Shown piece by piece: positions 7,885-15,736 of a DNA stretch of 64,000 nucleotides. Under the pieces are notes generated by a model. The model worked only from the letters and a program-made list of their open reading frames with translations. It was not told the DNA's origin and searched no databases. Positions within the stretch are counted from its first letter, which is position 1; each line of letters starts with the position of its first letter. Made by a program: the position numbers and the translations under genes. The stretch spans positions 1 through 64,000 of the forward strand of contig NZ_KB902314.1 in NCBI RefSeq assembly GCF_000379485.1, given 5' to 3'. Source of the DNA: Wenxinia marina DSM 24838 (GTDB lineage Bacteria > Pseudomonadota > Alphaproteobacteria > Rhodobacterales > Rhodobacteraceae).

Positions 7885-8891
7885 GCCCAGTTCCCCTTGG
7901 ACATGAGACCGAGGATCTCGAGCTGGCGCCAGTTGATGTACTTCTCGGACCACTTGCACCAGAGATCCGGGCTGTCCGCGCCGAGGCCGGCATAGGCCCG
8001 GTACTCCCGGCTGGCGCCGTAATGCTGGCCCCGCGACAGCTCTTCCGCCGCCTTGCCGCCGAACGTGTCGAGGAACTTGGTGTGCAGCAGCAGGCCCGAG
8101 GCCTTCTCGCCCCCCCATTCGTCGTAGACGAGGTTCAGGCCGCGCGGCAGCAGCATGTGGGTCGAGCTGACGTAGGTATAGCGGCGGTCCCATTTCACGA
8201 GCGGGATCTTGTTCAGGGCGGGCGCCAAGGCAGGCGTCTCGGGAAAGAACACCCGCGCCCGCGGCCCGCCCTGGATCCACAGGTTGCCGAAGCGGTGGTT
8301 GCGCTCGATGGCGTAGTTGCCGCTGTCGAACCACTGGGCGATCTCCAGCGGGTCGGACCCCCGCCGGTACGGCTGCCCGTCCAGCCGGCCCTTGGGGTAC
8401 ATGTCGAGGAGCATCGCCGAGAACGACTTGATCGACGACGCGTCCAGCCAGTCGGTCAGCGCGCGGAGGGGACGGGTGTCGCAGAACGGATAGATCAGCA
8501 GCTCGTCCGGATCGACCGTCAGGCACCAGTGCCCGTGCCCGTGCCGGCGCAGCAGCCAGTTCAGCCAGTCCACGCCGAAGCGGGACCGCTTGTAGCTGGC
8601 GTCCGTGGTCCACAGCGACACGTCGGGCTGACCCGCGAGGAACTCGCGCCCGCCGTCGTCGCTGGCGTTGTCGACCATGAGGAAGTGCCCGACGCCGAGT
8701 CGGCGGTAATAGTCGAGGAACCAGGGCAGGCGCACGTCCTCGTTCCGGAAGGTCGAGAAGACGAGGATGTCGCCGGGGGCGATACGGGCCGTCCGGTCCT
8801 CCACCGCCGTCAGCTCGCGCCGCTTGCGCCACGCCCGCACGCGCCATCGCTTGCGCTCCAGCCGGAGGCGGTATTGCTGCCAGACGCTCAC
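7881..8891 (-). CDS. Glycosyltransferase family 2-like protein
   Basis: A 336-residue protein of the GT2/GT92-like type. It shows STFRNEDVRLPWFLDYYRRLG, the nucleotide-sugar-side motif VDNASDDGG, and a DxD-like VDPDE in LTVDPDELLIY. I chose the GTG at 8891 because GGAG lies 8 bases upstream; a second in-frame GTG at 8897 is only 2 bases from that GGAG. The stop overlaps the next gene by 4 bp. The basic N-terminus (RLRLERKRWRVRAWRKRR) could bind membrane phospholipid. Donor and acceptor sugars cannot be read from sequence. Confidence 0.8.
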   Translation of the reverse strand: MSVWQQYRLRLERKRWRVRAWRKRRELTAVEDRTARIAPGDILVFSTFRNEDVRLPWFLDYYRRLGVGHFLMVDNASDDGGREFLAGQPDVSLWTTDASYKRSRFGVDWLNWLLRRHGHGHWCLTVDPDELLIYPFCDTRPLRALTDWLDASSIKSFSAMLLDMYPKGRLDGQPYRRGSDPLEIAQWFDSGNYAIERNHRFGNLWIQGGPRARVFFPETPALAPALNKIPLVKWDRRYTYVSSTHMLLPRGLNLVYDEWGGEKASGLLLHTKFLDTFGGKAAEELSRGQHYGASREYRAYAGLGADSPDLWCKWSEKYINWRQLEILGLMSKGNWA

Positions 8892-8937
8892 CGCCACATC
8901 TCCAGCCGTCCCGCGGGGCGCAGGTTCTCGATCCCGC

Positions 8938-10119
8938 CTACCATCCGGCGGTTAACGCGAGGCTGAAGTGGGTGTCCCAGTCCGGCAAGGCTCCGACGGG
9001 GACGTCTCGTTTCGGCGCGGTTGCGAGCTGTTCGACCGTGCGCCGCCAGAGATCGCGGTCTCCCGGCGCAAGGTACACGGCCCTGTCGCCGAGATGCTCC
9101 TGCCATATGGCGAGATCCGCGCAGACCGGCAGCGTGCCCTGCGCCAGCGCCTCGAAGGGCGGCAGGCCGAACCCCTCGGCCCGGGACGGGAAGAGGAGCG
9201 CCCGCGCGCCCTGCAGAAGCGCCGCGACCGCGCCATCTGTCAGTCCCGGCAGTTCGGTCACGCCTGGTACGCCGGCATCGAGCCGCGCCGTCTCCGCCTC
9301 CACCCGCCAGCCCCGGGCGCCGCACAGGTAGAGGTGCGGCCGGGGCTCCGGCAGCGCCTCCCACACGTCGAGGAGAAGGCCGATGTCCTTGCGCGCCTCG
9401 ATCGTGCCCACCGCGACGAAATACGGCGCGGCGAGATCCGGGCCCGCTGGCAAGGCGGACGGATCCGCCCTCGCGGGCGTCAGGCCGAGCGGCGCGGGAC
9501 GGACGGGCACCGCGGACGGCAGGTGCCTCCGGATCGAGCCTGCCGCCGCGGAGGACGGGCAGAGGATCAGGTCCGCCTTGGCCGCGACGTCCAGCAGCGC
9601 CTGCAGGCGCGCGCCCGCCCCCGGCCGCGCATAGTCCGGGAGATCGAGGGGAATGGTGTCGTGCACCAGCACCGCCACCTTCGCCTCCGGCACCCGGCGG
9701 AAGGCCGCGAGGGTTCGCGGCGTCACGTTCATCAACCCGGTCTGGAAGAAGGCGGTCCCCGGGGACATCAGCGCCGCGAGCCGGCGCCCCAGCCCCGCCC
9801 GCGAGGGGCGGGCGACCGCCAGCCGCCGCATGCCGGCCTCGGACCGGGCCCGGGCCGGAGCGTGCCGCCAGCTGAGGCGGGACAGAAGGTCTGCCGTTGG
9901 CCATTCCACCTCTCCGGCGAGTCGCGGCCGCGCTTCTCGCAGGCCGCGCCGATCCAGAACAAGGAAACCGATCCGCGTCCGGACGAGCCCCCACAGGGGC
10001 ACGTCCGACCGGAGGAACCTGTCGAGATACGCCAGTTCGACCCGATCCACGCCGGTCAGAGCCCGCCCCGCCCGGGCCGTGAGGCGCGTCAGGTCGAGGC
10101 AGCGGGCCGGCGCGGTCAA
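8938..10119 (-). CDS. Glycosyltransferase family 1 (GT-B fold)
   Basis: A 393-residue GT-B enzyme. The C-terminal half has the donor-binding pattern of GT1: FVAVGTIEARKDIGLLLD, then LPGLTDGAVAALLQGARALLFPS, then the E-x7-E pair in EGFGLPPFEAL. The N-terminal acceptor domain begins LTGVDRVELAYLDRFL, seen in polysaccharide glycosyltransferases. The start is apparently a TTG, 13 bases after the galU stop, with AAGG overlapping that stop; no better in-frame start is close, so the N-terminus is uncertain. The order galU then this gene suggests that UDP-glucose-derived sugar feeds the pathway. Confidence 0.82.
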   Translation of the reverse strand: MTAPARCLDLTRLTARAGRALTGVDRVELAYLDRFLRSDVPLWGLVRTRIGFLVLDRRGLREARPRLAGEVEWPTADLLSRLSWRHAPARARSEAGMRRLAVARPSRAGLGRRLAALMSPGTAFFQTGLMNVTPRTLAAFRRVPEAKVAVLVHDTIPLDLPDYARPGAGARLQALLDVAAKADLILCPSSAAAGSIRRHLPSAVPVRPAPLGLTPARADPSALPAGPDLAAPYFVAVGTIEARKDIGLLLDVWEALPEPRPHLYLCGARGWRVEAETARLDAGVPGVTELPGLTDGAVAALLQGARALLFPSRAEGFGLPPFEALAQGTLPVCADLAIWQEHLGDRAVYLAPGDRDLWRRTVEQLATAPKRDVPVGALPDWDTHFSLALTAGW

Positions 10120-10132
10120 TCGCGGGCTGGCC

Positions 10133-11026
10133 TTACTCGGCCGCCTTGCGGACGTTCGTCATCTCGGACAGGAACGCGCCGAACTCGTCGCGCAGATCCG
10201 GACGGGCAAGGCCGAACGCCACGGTCGCCTGCAGGAAGCCGGCCTTGGAGCCGCAATCGAAGCGCTCGCCGCGGAAGCGGTAGCCGAACACGTCGCGGCC
10301 CTGCTGGATCTCCATCGCGATGGCGTCGGTCAGCTGCAGCTCGCCACCGGCGGACGGCGTGATCCTGTCGAGGTTCTTCAGGACCTCGGGCGTCAGGATG
10401 TAGCGGCCGATGACGGCGAGGTTGGACGGCGCGTCGCCGCCCTTCGGCTTCTCGACCATGCCCCTGACCGAGACGAGGTCGCCCTTGTCGTCCTTCACGT
10501 CGAGGATGCCGTAGGACGAGGTCTTCTCGTTCGGCACTTCCATCGCCGCGACCATCGAGCCGCCGCTCTCGGCATGCGCCTCGACCATCTGCGCGAGACA
10601 GGGCCGCTCCGCCGCGATGACGTCGTCGGGCAGGATCACCGCGAAGGGCTCGTCGCCGATCAGCCGGCGGGCGCACCACACGGCGTGTCCGAGGCCCAGC
10701 GCCTTGTGCTGGCGGATGTAGGCGATCGCGCCGGAATCCATGTTGGTGGTCTGCAGCGTCTCGAGCAGCTCGTCCTTGCCGTCGCGGCGCAGCTTCTGCT
10801 CCAGTTCGGGCGCGTGGTCGAAGTAGTCCTCGAGAGCGGACTTGCCGCGGGACGTCACGAAGATGAATTCGCTGATGCCGGCGGCGCGGGCCTCGTCGAT
10901 GGCGTACTGGATCAGCGGCCGGTCGACGAGGGTCATGATCTCCTTCGGAACGGCCTTGGTGGCCGGAAGGAACCTCGTGCCCATCCCGGCGACGGGAAAT
11001 ACGGCTTTCGTGACGCGTTTGTTCAT
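10133..11026 (-). CDS. galU: UTP-glucose-1-phosphate uridylyltransferase
   Basis: A 297-residue enzyme that makes UDP-glucose from UTP and glucose-1-phosphate in the cytoplasm. The N-terminal nucleotidyltransferase signature is GMGTRFLPATKAVPKEIM. Other conserved blocks include IDEARAAGISEFIFVTSRGK, ALGLGHAVWCAR, ILPDDV and VEKPKGGDAPS. Length is typical. An in-frame GTG/ATG extension exists upstream, but the ATG at 11026 has GGAGAG at good distance and matches family N-termini. It heads the glycosyltransferase run, supplying the precursor for the surface polysaccharide. Confidence 0.95.
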   Translation of the reverse strand: MNKRVTKAVFPVAGMGTRFLPATKAVPKEIMTLVDRPLIQYAIDEARAAGISEFIFVTSRGKSALEDYFDHAPELEQKLRRDGKDELLETLQTTNMDSGAIAYIRQHKALGLGHAVWCARRLIGDEPFAVILPDDVIAAERPCLAQMVEAHAESGGSMVAAMEVPNEKTSSYGILDVKDDKGDLVSVRGMVEKPKGGDAPSNLAVIGRYILTPEVLKNLDRITPSAGGELQLTDAIAMEIQQGRDVFGYRFRGERFDCGSKAGFLQATVAFGLARPDLRDEFGAFLSEMTNVRKAAE

Positions 11027-11113
11027 TTGTGCCCTCTCCATCCCGACCGCGGCGCCAGCGCCCATCCGCCACCCGCCCGGCCGGTTAACAATCTTCGGCT
11101 AGATGGGCCGCAT

Positions 11114-11148
11114 GTCAGAAAAATGGCGTCAATCGCTCTCTTTCTGAC
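11114..11148 (-). terminator. Inverted repeat over the 3' end of the distal GT2 gene
   Basis: Arms GTCAGAAA (11114-11121) and TTTCTGAC (11141-11148) are perfect complements flanking a 19-base loop that contains the TGA stop of the glycosyltransferase gene. It may end or protect that transcript before the separate galU promoter region. The A/T-rich arms make it weaker than a classic terminator. Confidence 0.4.
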
Positions 11149-12406
11149 GTTCGGTCATCTCACTGCCGTCAGAGAGGGCCAAACCCCGCACCCTGGCGAC
11201 GCGCGCCGCTTCCTTCGACAGTCTGGATCCGAAACGCCACATTTTCCAGACTTGTTCCGACCGCTCGGCGCGGCCGAACAGACCGCCCTGCTGGATCCAG
11301 ACCCCGGCGGGATCGAAGCGGACGGTGTGGTAGCGAAGCGTGGGCGAGAAGAGGAAGAGGCTGACCGGCGTTCCGTCCGCCGCCACAGCGCGGGCGCGAG
11401 ACAGATGCGCCCGTGCCCGAACGGACCGGCCGGCCATGATCCGCGGCGGTCGGGGCGGCCCGTCGAGGAAGGGACGGAAGGGGCCGGCAGCGCCGGCCAG
11501 CGCCGGGCGCGGGACGGGCGTCCGCGTCGCACCGTCGGCCCAGCCGGCATCGAACCCGGCCAGCAGCCGTGCCACGTCCCGCGGCTCCAGCCGCCCGGCG
11601 ACCATGTGACCGAGAAGCCGCCGCCGCTGCGCCAGCCGTTCCGACGCATGGGCGGCGGCAAGGTCCGTTCGCGGTGCGTGCCGCAGGAGAAACGCGGCGA
11701 GACTCGCGCCGATCTGGGTCAGGTCGCGGGGGGTCCGGTCCGCGCCGCGGCGATCGCTGGCGAGATAGCCGTGGTGCACCTCGGCAGCCGGGACCCAGGC
11801 GGTCAGACCCCCGGCCGCGGCCAGACGCAGGTTCAGGTCCGCCTCGTCGAGGTAGAACCGGAAGGCCGGGTCGAAGCCCCCGGCGGCCGCCAGAGTCTGG
11901 CGGCGCACCGCCATGTTGGTGCCCTCGGTCTTGGGCGCCCGCCCGGCGCTGCCGGCGAGGATTTCCACGCCGCCCGGCTCCGTTCTCGGCACGCTTTCGC
12001 CCGTGGCGAGGATGTCGCGGGCGCGCCACTGCCACGAGATGCCGTTCCGGCCGCGCACCGGCCCGCCGGCGACCGTGACGGCGGGCTCCGCGAACGGCGC
12101 TGCGAGGGCGGTCAGCCACGTCGGTTCAGGCACGGCGTCGTCGTCGATGAAGGCGACGATCTCGCCTGCGGCGGCCTCGATGCCCGCGTTCCGTGCGGCC
12201 GAGATGTTGGGGATGTCGAACGGCACCAGCCGCGCCCGCGCGGCCCAGGGCGCCGCGGATACCGCCTGCATGCCCGCAGGATCGGCAACGACCACGACCT
12301 CGAACGGCCGGTAGGTCAGCTGCGAGAGCCCCCGCAGGCACCGGACGAGCGCGTCGGGGCGGCCGCGGCTGACCACGACCACGCTCGCGCGTGGCGCATC
12401 GGTCAC
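11129..12406 (-). CDS. Glycosyltransferase family 2
   Basis: A 425-residue GT-A enzyme. It opens with SVVVVSRGRPDALVRCLRGL, has ISAARNAGIEAAAGEIVAFIDDDA with the metal-binding DDD, then EGTNMAVRRQTLAAAGGFDPAF and an acidic ELN-type DEADLNLRLAAAGG. These are hallmarks of inverting GT2 transferases in polysaccharide or rhamnan assembly. The C-terminal about 200 residues are less conserved. The start is a GTG at 12406; the 124-bp gap to cysQ is very GC-rich and shows no gene. It belongs with the polysaccharide block but is separated from galU by about 100 bp. Confidence 0.82.
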   Translation of the reverse strand: MTDAPRASVVVVSRGRPDALVRCLRGLSQLTYRPFEVVVVADPAGMQAVSAAPWAARARLVPFDIPNISAARNAGIEAAAGEIVAFIDDDAVPEPTWLTALAAPFAEPAVTVAGGPVRGRNGISWQWRARDILATGESVPRTEPGGVEILAGSAGRAPKTEGTNMAVRRQTLAAAGGFDPAFRFYLDEADLNLRLAAAGGLTAWVPAAEVHHGYLASDRRGADRTPRDLTQIGASLAAFLLRHAPRTDLAAAHASERLAQRRRLLGHMVAGRLEPRDVARLLAGFDAGWADGATRTPVPRPALAGAAGPFRPFLDGPPRPPRIMAGRSVRARAHLSRARAVAADGTPVSLFLFSPTLRYHTVRFDPAGVWIQQGGLFGRAERSEQVWKMWRFGSRLSKEAARVARVRGLALSDGSEMTERQKESD

Positions 12407-12530
12407 GGCAGGTGCATCGCGATCGCGGTGGTCCGGCGGCCGTGCCGGTCGGCCCCCCTGACGGGCCGTCCGAGGCGCCGCCGGGGCGGCCCGGGGCGCC
12501 GGACCGCCCCTCCCCGGACAGCGATCGCCA

Positions 12531-13328
12531 TCAGGCCGGCTTCAGCGCGACGCCCGGAGCGTGGGCGATGAAGAAGGGGTTCTCGAACCCGCCCTTGCCG
12601 TAGGTCAGCGGCGTGTGGTCGTCGAACCGGACGACGTGACCGCCGGCGCCGGCGAGGACCGCGTGGCCGGCGGCGGTGTCCCACTCCATCGTCCGCCCGA
12701 GGCGGGGATAGAGGTCGGCCTCGCCCGTCGCGACGAGGCAGAACTTCAGCGACGACCCGGCGCTGGTCATGTCGCGCACGGCGTACTTGCCGATGTATGC
12801 GTCCGTCGCCGCGTCCCGGTGCGACTTGGAGGCGACGACCATCAGCGCGGCATTGTCGGGCGCCGAGACGGCGATCGGCCGCACCTCGCCCTTGCGGTCC
12901 GCCGCGTGCTCTCCCGTCTCCTCGACCGAACGTCCGCCCGCCTCGGTGTAGAACAGGCGCGCCTTGGCGGGCGCGTAGACGACGCCGCGCACCGGGACGC
13001 CGTTCTCGACGTAGGCGATGTTCACCGTGAAGTCGCCGCGGCGTTGCACGAACTCCTTGGTGCCGTCGAGCGGGTCGACGATGAGGAAGGTGGACACGTC
13101 CTGGCCGTGGGTCGCCGCCTGCTCTTCCGTCACCAGCGGCACGTCCGGAAAGGCCGCGCGCAGGCCGGCGGAGATGAGGGCGTCGGCCCGCTCGTCGGCC
13201 TCGGTCACGGGGCTGGAGTCGCTCTTGCTGCGGACGTCGAAGTCGTCGGCGCCGTAGACCTGCATGATCTCCGCGCCGGCCTGGATCGCGAGCCGCCGCG
13301 AGATTTCCTCGAATTTGTCGAAATCCAT
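12531..13328 (-). CDS. cysQ: 3'(2'),5'-bisphosphate nucleotidase CysQ
   Basis: A 265-residue member of the inositol monophosphatase superfamily. Metal-binding motifs are DPLDGTKEF (about residues 84-92) and WDTAAGHAVL, with TEEQ before them. CysQ hydrolyses 3'-phosphoadenosine-5'-phosphate (PAP), the by-product of PAPS-dependent sulfotransferases and PAPS reductase, which would otherwise inhibit both. Its placement beside a sulfotransferase-containing glycan cluster supports a role in glycan sulfation as well as in assimilation. It is divergent from the export permease, with 138 bp between starts. A plain inositol-phosphate phosphatase is the alternative, less likely from the sequence. Confidence 0.9.
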   Translation of the reverse strand: MDFDKFEEISRRLAIQAGAEIMQVYGADDFDVRSKSDSSPVTEADERADALISAGLRAAFPDVPLVTEEQAATHGQDVSTFLIVDPLDGTKEFVQRRGDFTVNIAYVENGVPVRGVVYAPAKARLFYTEAGGRSVEETGEHAADRKGEVRPIAVSAPDNAALMVVASKSHRDAATDAYIGKYAVRDMTSAGSSLKFCLVATGEADLYPRLGRTMEWDTAAGHAVLAGAGGHVVRFDDHTPLTYGKGGFENPFFIAHAPGVALKPA

Positions 13329-13367
13329 GGCGTCCTCACGGTTATGACAGGCAGGCCGCCGGGCAGA

Positions 13368-13396
13368 TTGCCCGCCCGAGGCGCGGTCCTTATGCT
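13368..13396 (+). promoter_or_regulatory. Promoter candidate for the export permease operon
   Basis: TTGCCC (13368-13373), 17-base spacer, TATGCT (13391-13396). The predicted start of transcription near 13403 is about 64 bases before the ATG at 13467. An earlier in-frame ATG at 13392 falls inside the -10, which argues against using it. Confidence 0.45.
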
Positions 13397-13466
13397 GGCC
13401 GTCCAGGGGATCGGCAAGAATAACCTGCCGATTCCGGGCGGCGACGGTCGAGCGAGGCAACGGCGG

Positions 13467-14288
13467 ATGTTTGAGGCCAGACGACAGACGACGCGAACCC
13501 GCTCGGCGCTGAGCGTTCTCGACCTCATCTACCATTCCGCCGTGCGCGACGTCCGCAAGAGCCACCGCAACGCGCTGGCGGGACTGGCGATGAACGTCGT
13601 GCAGACACTGACGTTCGTCCTCGCCTTCTACCTGATGTTCACCCTGCTCGGCGCCCGCGGGAACAGCGTGCGAGGGGACTTCCTGCTGTACCTGATGTCG
13701 GGGATCTTCCTGTTCCTGACCCACATCAAGGCGATGGGCGCGGTGGTGAAGGCCGAAGGGCCGACCTCGCCGATCATGCAGCACCTGCCGCTGAACAGCG
13801 CGATCACCATCGCCGCGGCGGCGCTGGGCGCGCTCTACATCCAGATCCTGTCGCTGACCGTGGTCCTGTTCCTGTACCACGTCCTGATCACGCCCGTCAT
13901 CATCGACCGCCCGATCGGCGCCATGGCGATGCTGCTGGCGGCATGGTTCACCGGCGTCGGCATCGGCCTGATCTTCGTCGCGATCAAGCCGTGGCTCCCC
14001 GAGTTCACGACCATCGGCTCGTCGGTCTGGAGCCGCGCCAACATGATCTTCAGCGGCAAGATGTTCGTCGCCAACTCGCTGCCCGGCTACCTGCTGGTCC
14101 TGTTCGACTGGAACCCGCTGTTCCACATCATCGACCAGGCGCGCGGCTACGTGTTCATCAACTACAACCCGCATTTCACCTCGTCGACCTACCCGGTCTA
14201 TGTCGGCATCGGCCTTCTGGTGGTGGGCATGATGGGAGAGTTCGTCACCCGCCGTCACGCCTCGCGCAGCTGGGGAGCCGCCCGATGA
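13467..14288 (+). CDS. ABC-2 type polysaccharide/polyol phosphate export permease
   Basis: A 273-residue inner-membrane protein with six predicted helices, of the KpsM/Wzm type. The N-terminus (MFEARRQTTRTRSALSVLDL) and RDVRKSHRNALAGLAMNVVQ match capsule-export permeases of Rhodobacterales. It would form the pore of an exporter moving a completed glycan across the inner membrane. The ATP-binding partner (KpsT/Wzt) is not beside it and is not recognisable in the window. Its stop overlaps the next gene by 4 bp (ATGA). With cysQ, GT genes and sulfotransferase nearby, export of a sulfated surface polysaccharide is the simplest reading. Confidence 0.85.
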   Translation: MFEARRQTTRTRSALSVLDLIYHSAVRDVRKSHRNALAGLAMNVVQTLTFVLAFYLMFTLLGARGNSVRGDFLLYLMSGIFLFLTHIKAMGAVVKAEGPTSPIMQHLPLNSAITIAAAALGALYIQILSLTVVLFLYHVLITPVIIDRPIGAMAMLLAAWFTGVGIGLIFVAIKPWLPEFTTIGSSVWSRANMIFSGKMFVANSLPGYLLVLFDWNPLFHIIDQARGYVFINYNPHFTSSTYPVYVGIGLLVVGMMGEFVTRRHASRSWGAAR

Positions 14289-14905
14289 TCCGCTGCCTCG
14301 TCCTTCTCCTGTGCCTCGCCGCCCTGCCCGCCCGGGCCACGATCGACGACTGGCCGGCGCTGTACGACGTCGCCGGCGTCGCGGCGGACGACGTCCTGAA
14401 CGTCCGGGCGGCGCCGAACGCCGGGTCCGACATCCTCGGCACGCTCGCCCCCGACGCGACCGGGATCGAGGTGATCCGCGTGACGCCGGACGAAGGGTGG
14501 GGCCTCGTCAACGTGGAGGAGCGGGCGGGATGGGTCTCGATGCGCTACATGGCGCGGCAGGCCGGGCAGTGGGCCGGTAACCTGCGTCCGCTGGCCAGCT
14601 GCTACGGGACCGAGCCGTTCTGGATCCTCGACCTGATGCCGGAGGGCAGCTCGCTGCGCTGGTCGACGCCCGAGGGCGAGCTGGCCGGCACGATCGAGGA
14701 ACGCCTGCCGCCGGCCAATCGCGTCGACGTGGAGGCGCTGACGTTCTCGCTGGGCGACGGGTCGGAGGGGACCGGGATCGTCACCGCGCGGACGTGCTCG
14801 GACGGCATGTCGGACAGGGAGTTCGGTCTGCGGCTGGACCTCGTCCTGCGCGGTCGGGGAGAGGATCGGCTGCTCTCGGGCTGCTGCACCCTCGAAGGGC
14901 TGTAG
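14285..14905 (+). CDS. Secreted SH3-domain protein
   Basis: A 206-residue protein with a signal peptide (about residues 1-19, MIRCLVLLLCLAALPARA). A bacterial SH3 domain (about 28-85) carries the typical NVRAAPNAGSDILGTLAPDA and WGLVNVEERAGWVSMRYMA. The C-terminal half has paired cysteines (SCYGTEPFW, TCSDGMSD, GCC) and resembles the periplasmic COG3650-like region found after SH3 in this family. Such proteins usually bind cell wall material. It is coupled to the export permease by an ATGA overlap, so it may help envelope passage or anchoring, but no activity can be assigned. Confidence 0.75.
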   Translation: MIRCLVLLLCLAALPARATIDDWPALYDVAGVAADDVLNVRAAPNAGSDILGTLAPDATGIEVIRVTPDEGWGLVNVEERAGWVSMRYMARQAGQWAGNLRPLASCYGTEPFWILDLMPEGSSLRWSTPEGELAGTIEERLPPANRVDVEALTFSLGDGSEGTGIVTARTCSDGMSDREFGLRLDLVLRGRGEDRLLSGCCTLEGL

Positions 14906-14918
14906 CGGCACCCCGCCC

Positions 14919-15530
14919 TCAGGTCACCACCCGCAGCGTCAGGTTGATCCGGCCCCCGCCGTCCAGCAGGGTCGAAGACCCCTCCCGGATCCGGTCGATC
15001 CCGTGGTGCAGCAATCGCGCCGCCCCTCCCATCACGAGGACGTCGCCCGAGCGCAGCCAGACGCTCTCGGTGCGGCCGCCCCTCTCCTCGTTGCCGATGC
15101 GGAACAGCGCCTCGTCGCCGAGCGAGATGGACACGACCGGCTCGCCGAAATCCGCCTCGTCCCGGTCCTGGTGAAGGCCCATCCTGGCGCTGCCCCGGTA
15201 GAGGTTCACCAGGCAGCATTCCGGCGCCCGCGCCGATTCCGACACCGCGTCCCAGACCGCCCGCACCGACGCCGGGATCGGCGGCCACGGCACCCCCGAC
15301 GGATGACGCGGCTCGTAGCGGTAGCCGCGCCGGTCCGAGACCCAGCCGAACCGGCCGGCGGCGGTCATCTCGACGCTCATCCTCTGGCCCCGGCGGGTCT
15401 CGTACCGCTGGAACGGCGCGGCGGCCGCGACCTGCCGCAGGTCGGCCAGCATCGCCTCCTGCGCGGCGCGGTCCAGCCAGCCGGGGAAGAGGCGGACGCC
15501 CCGGATTTCAACGGCTTTGCCTTCGGTCAT
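14919..15530 (-). CDS. alkB: AlkB-type 2-oxoglutarate/Fe(II) dioxygenase
   Basis: A 203-residue oxidative demethylase that repairs alkylated bases (1-methyladenine, 3-methylcytosine). The iron triad is H120 and D122 in LHQDRDE and a histidine at 175/176 in LLHHGID; the 2-oxoglutarate arginine lies in RINLTLR near the C-terminus. Length and the NLYRGSARMGLHQD context match E. coli AlkB. It stands alone, divergent from dnaK across about 206 bp. No Ada-type regulator is visible nearby. Confidence 0.92.
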   Translation of the reverse strand: MTEGKAVEIRGVRLFPGWLDRAAQEAMLADLRQVAAAAPFQRYETRRGQRMSVEMTAAGRFGWVSDRRGYRYEPRHPSGVPWPPIPASVRAVWDAVSESARAPECCLVNLYRGSARMGLHQDRDEADFGEPVVSISLGDEALFRIGNEERGGRTESVWLRSGDVLVMGGAARLLHHGIDRIREGSSTLLDGGGRINLTLRVVT

Positions 15531-15594
15531 CGACCCCTCTCACGCGCCGCGCGCAGCCGCGGCATAAATGTCACAAAACGCCCCGGCGCCCCGG

Positions 15595-15623
15595 TTGCAG
15601 CGCCAAAACCCCCTCCCTATATA
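15595..15623 (+). promoter_or_regulatory. dnaK promoter
   Basis: TTGCAG (15595-15600), 17-base spacer, TATATA (15618-15623), embedded as CCCTATATACG. The CC before the -10 resembles RpoH-type -10 elements of alphaproteobacteria, so this may be read by both the housekeeping and the heat-shock sigma factors. It leaves a leader of about 105 bases containing a CCCCGATCGGGG palindrome near 15685. Confidence 0.65.
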
Positions 15624-15736
15624 CGCTCCAATCCGCGGGCCGGAACCGCACCGCCCCGCGCCCCCATCCACCAGAGGACGGGGTGCCCCGATCGGGGGCT
15701 CCGTCCGTTCAAACCGCCTGAGAGAGGGATTTGAAA

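Noticed and set aside
12531-14258. A 575-codon minus-strand frame extending cysQ upstream across the export permease
   Set aside because: Only its last 265 residues match a family; the rest is antisense to the permease, and ATG 13328 fits CysQ.
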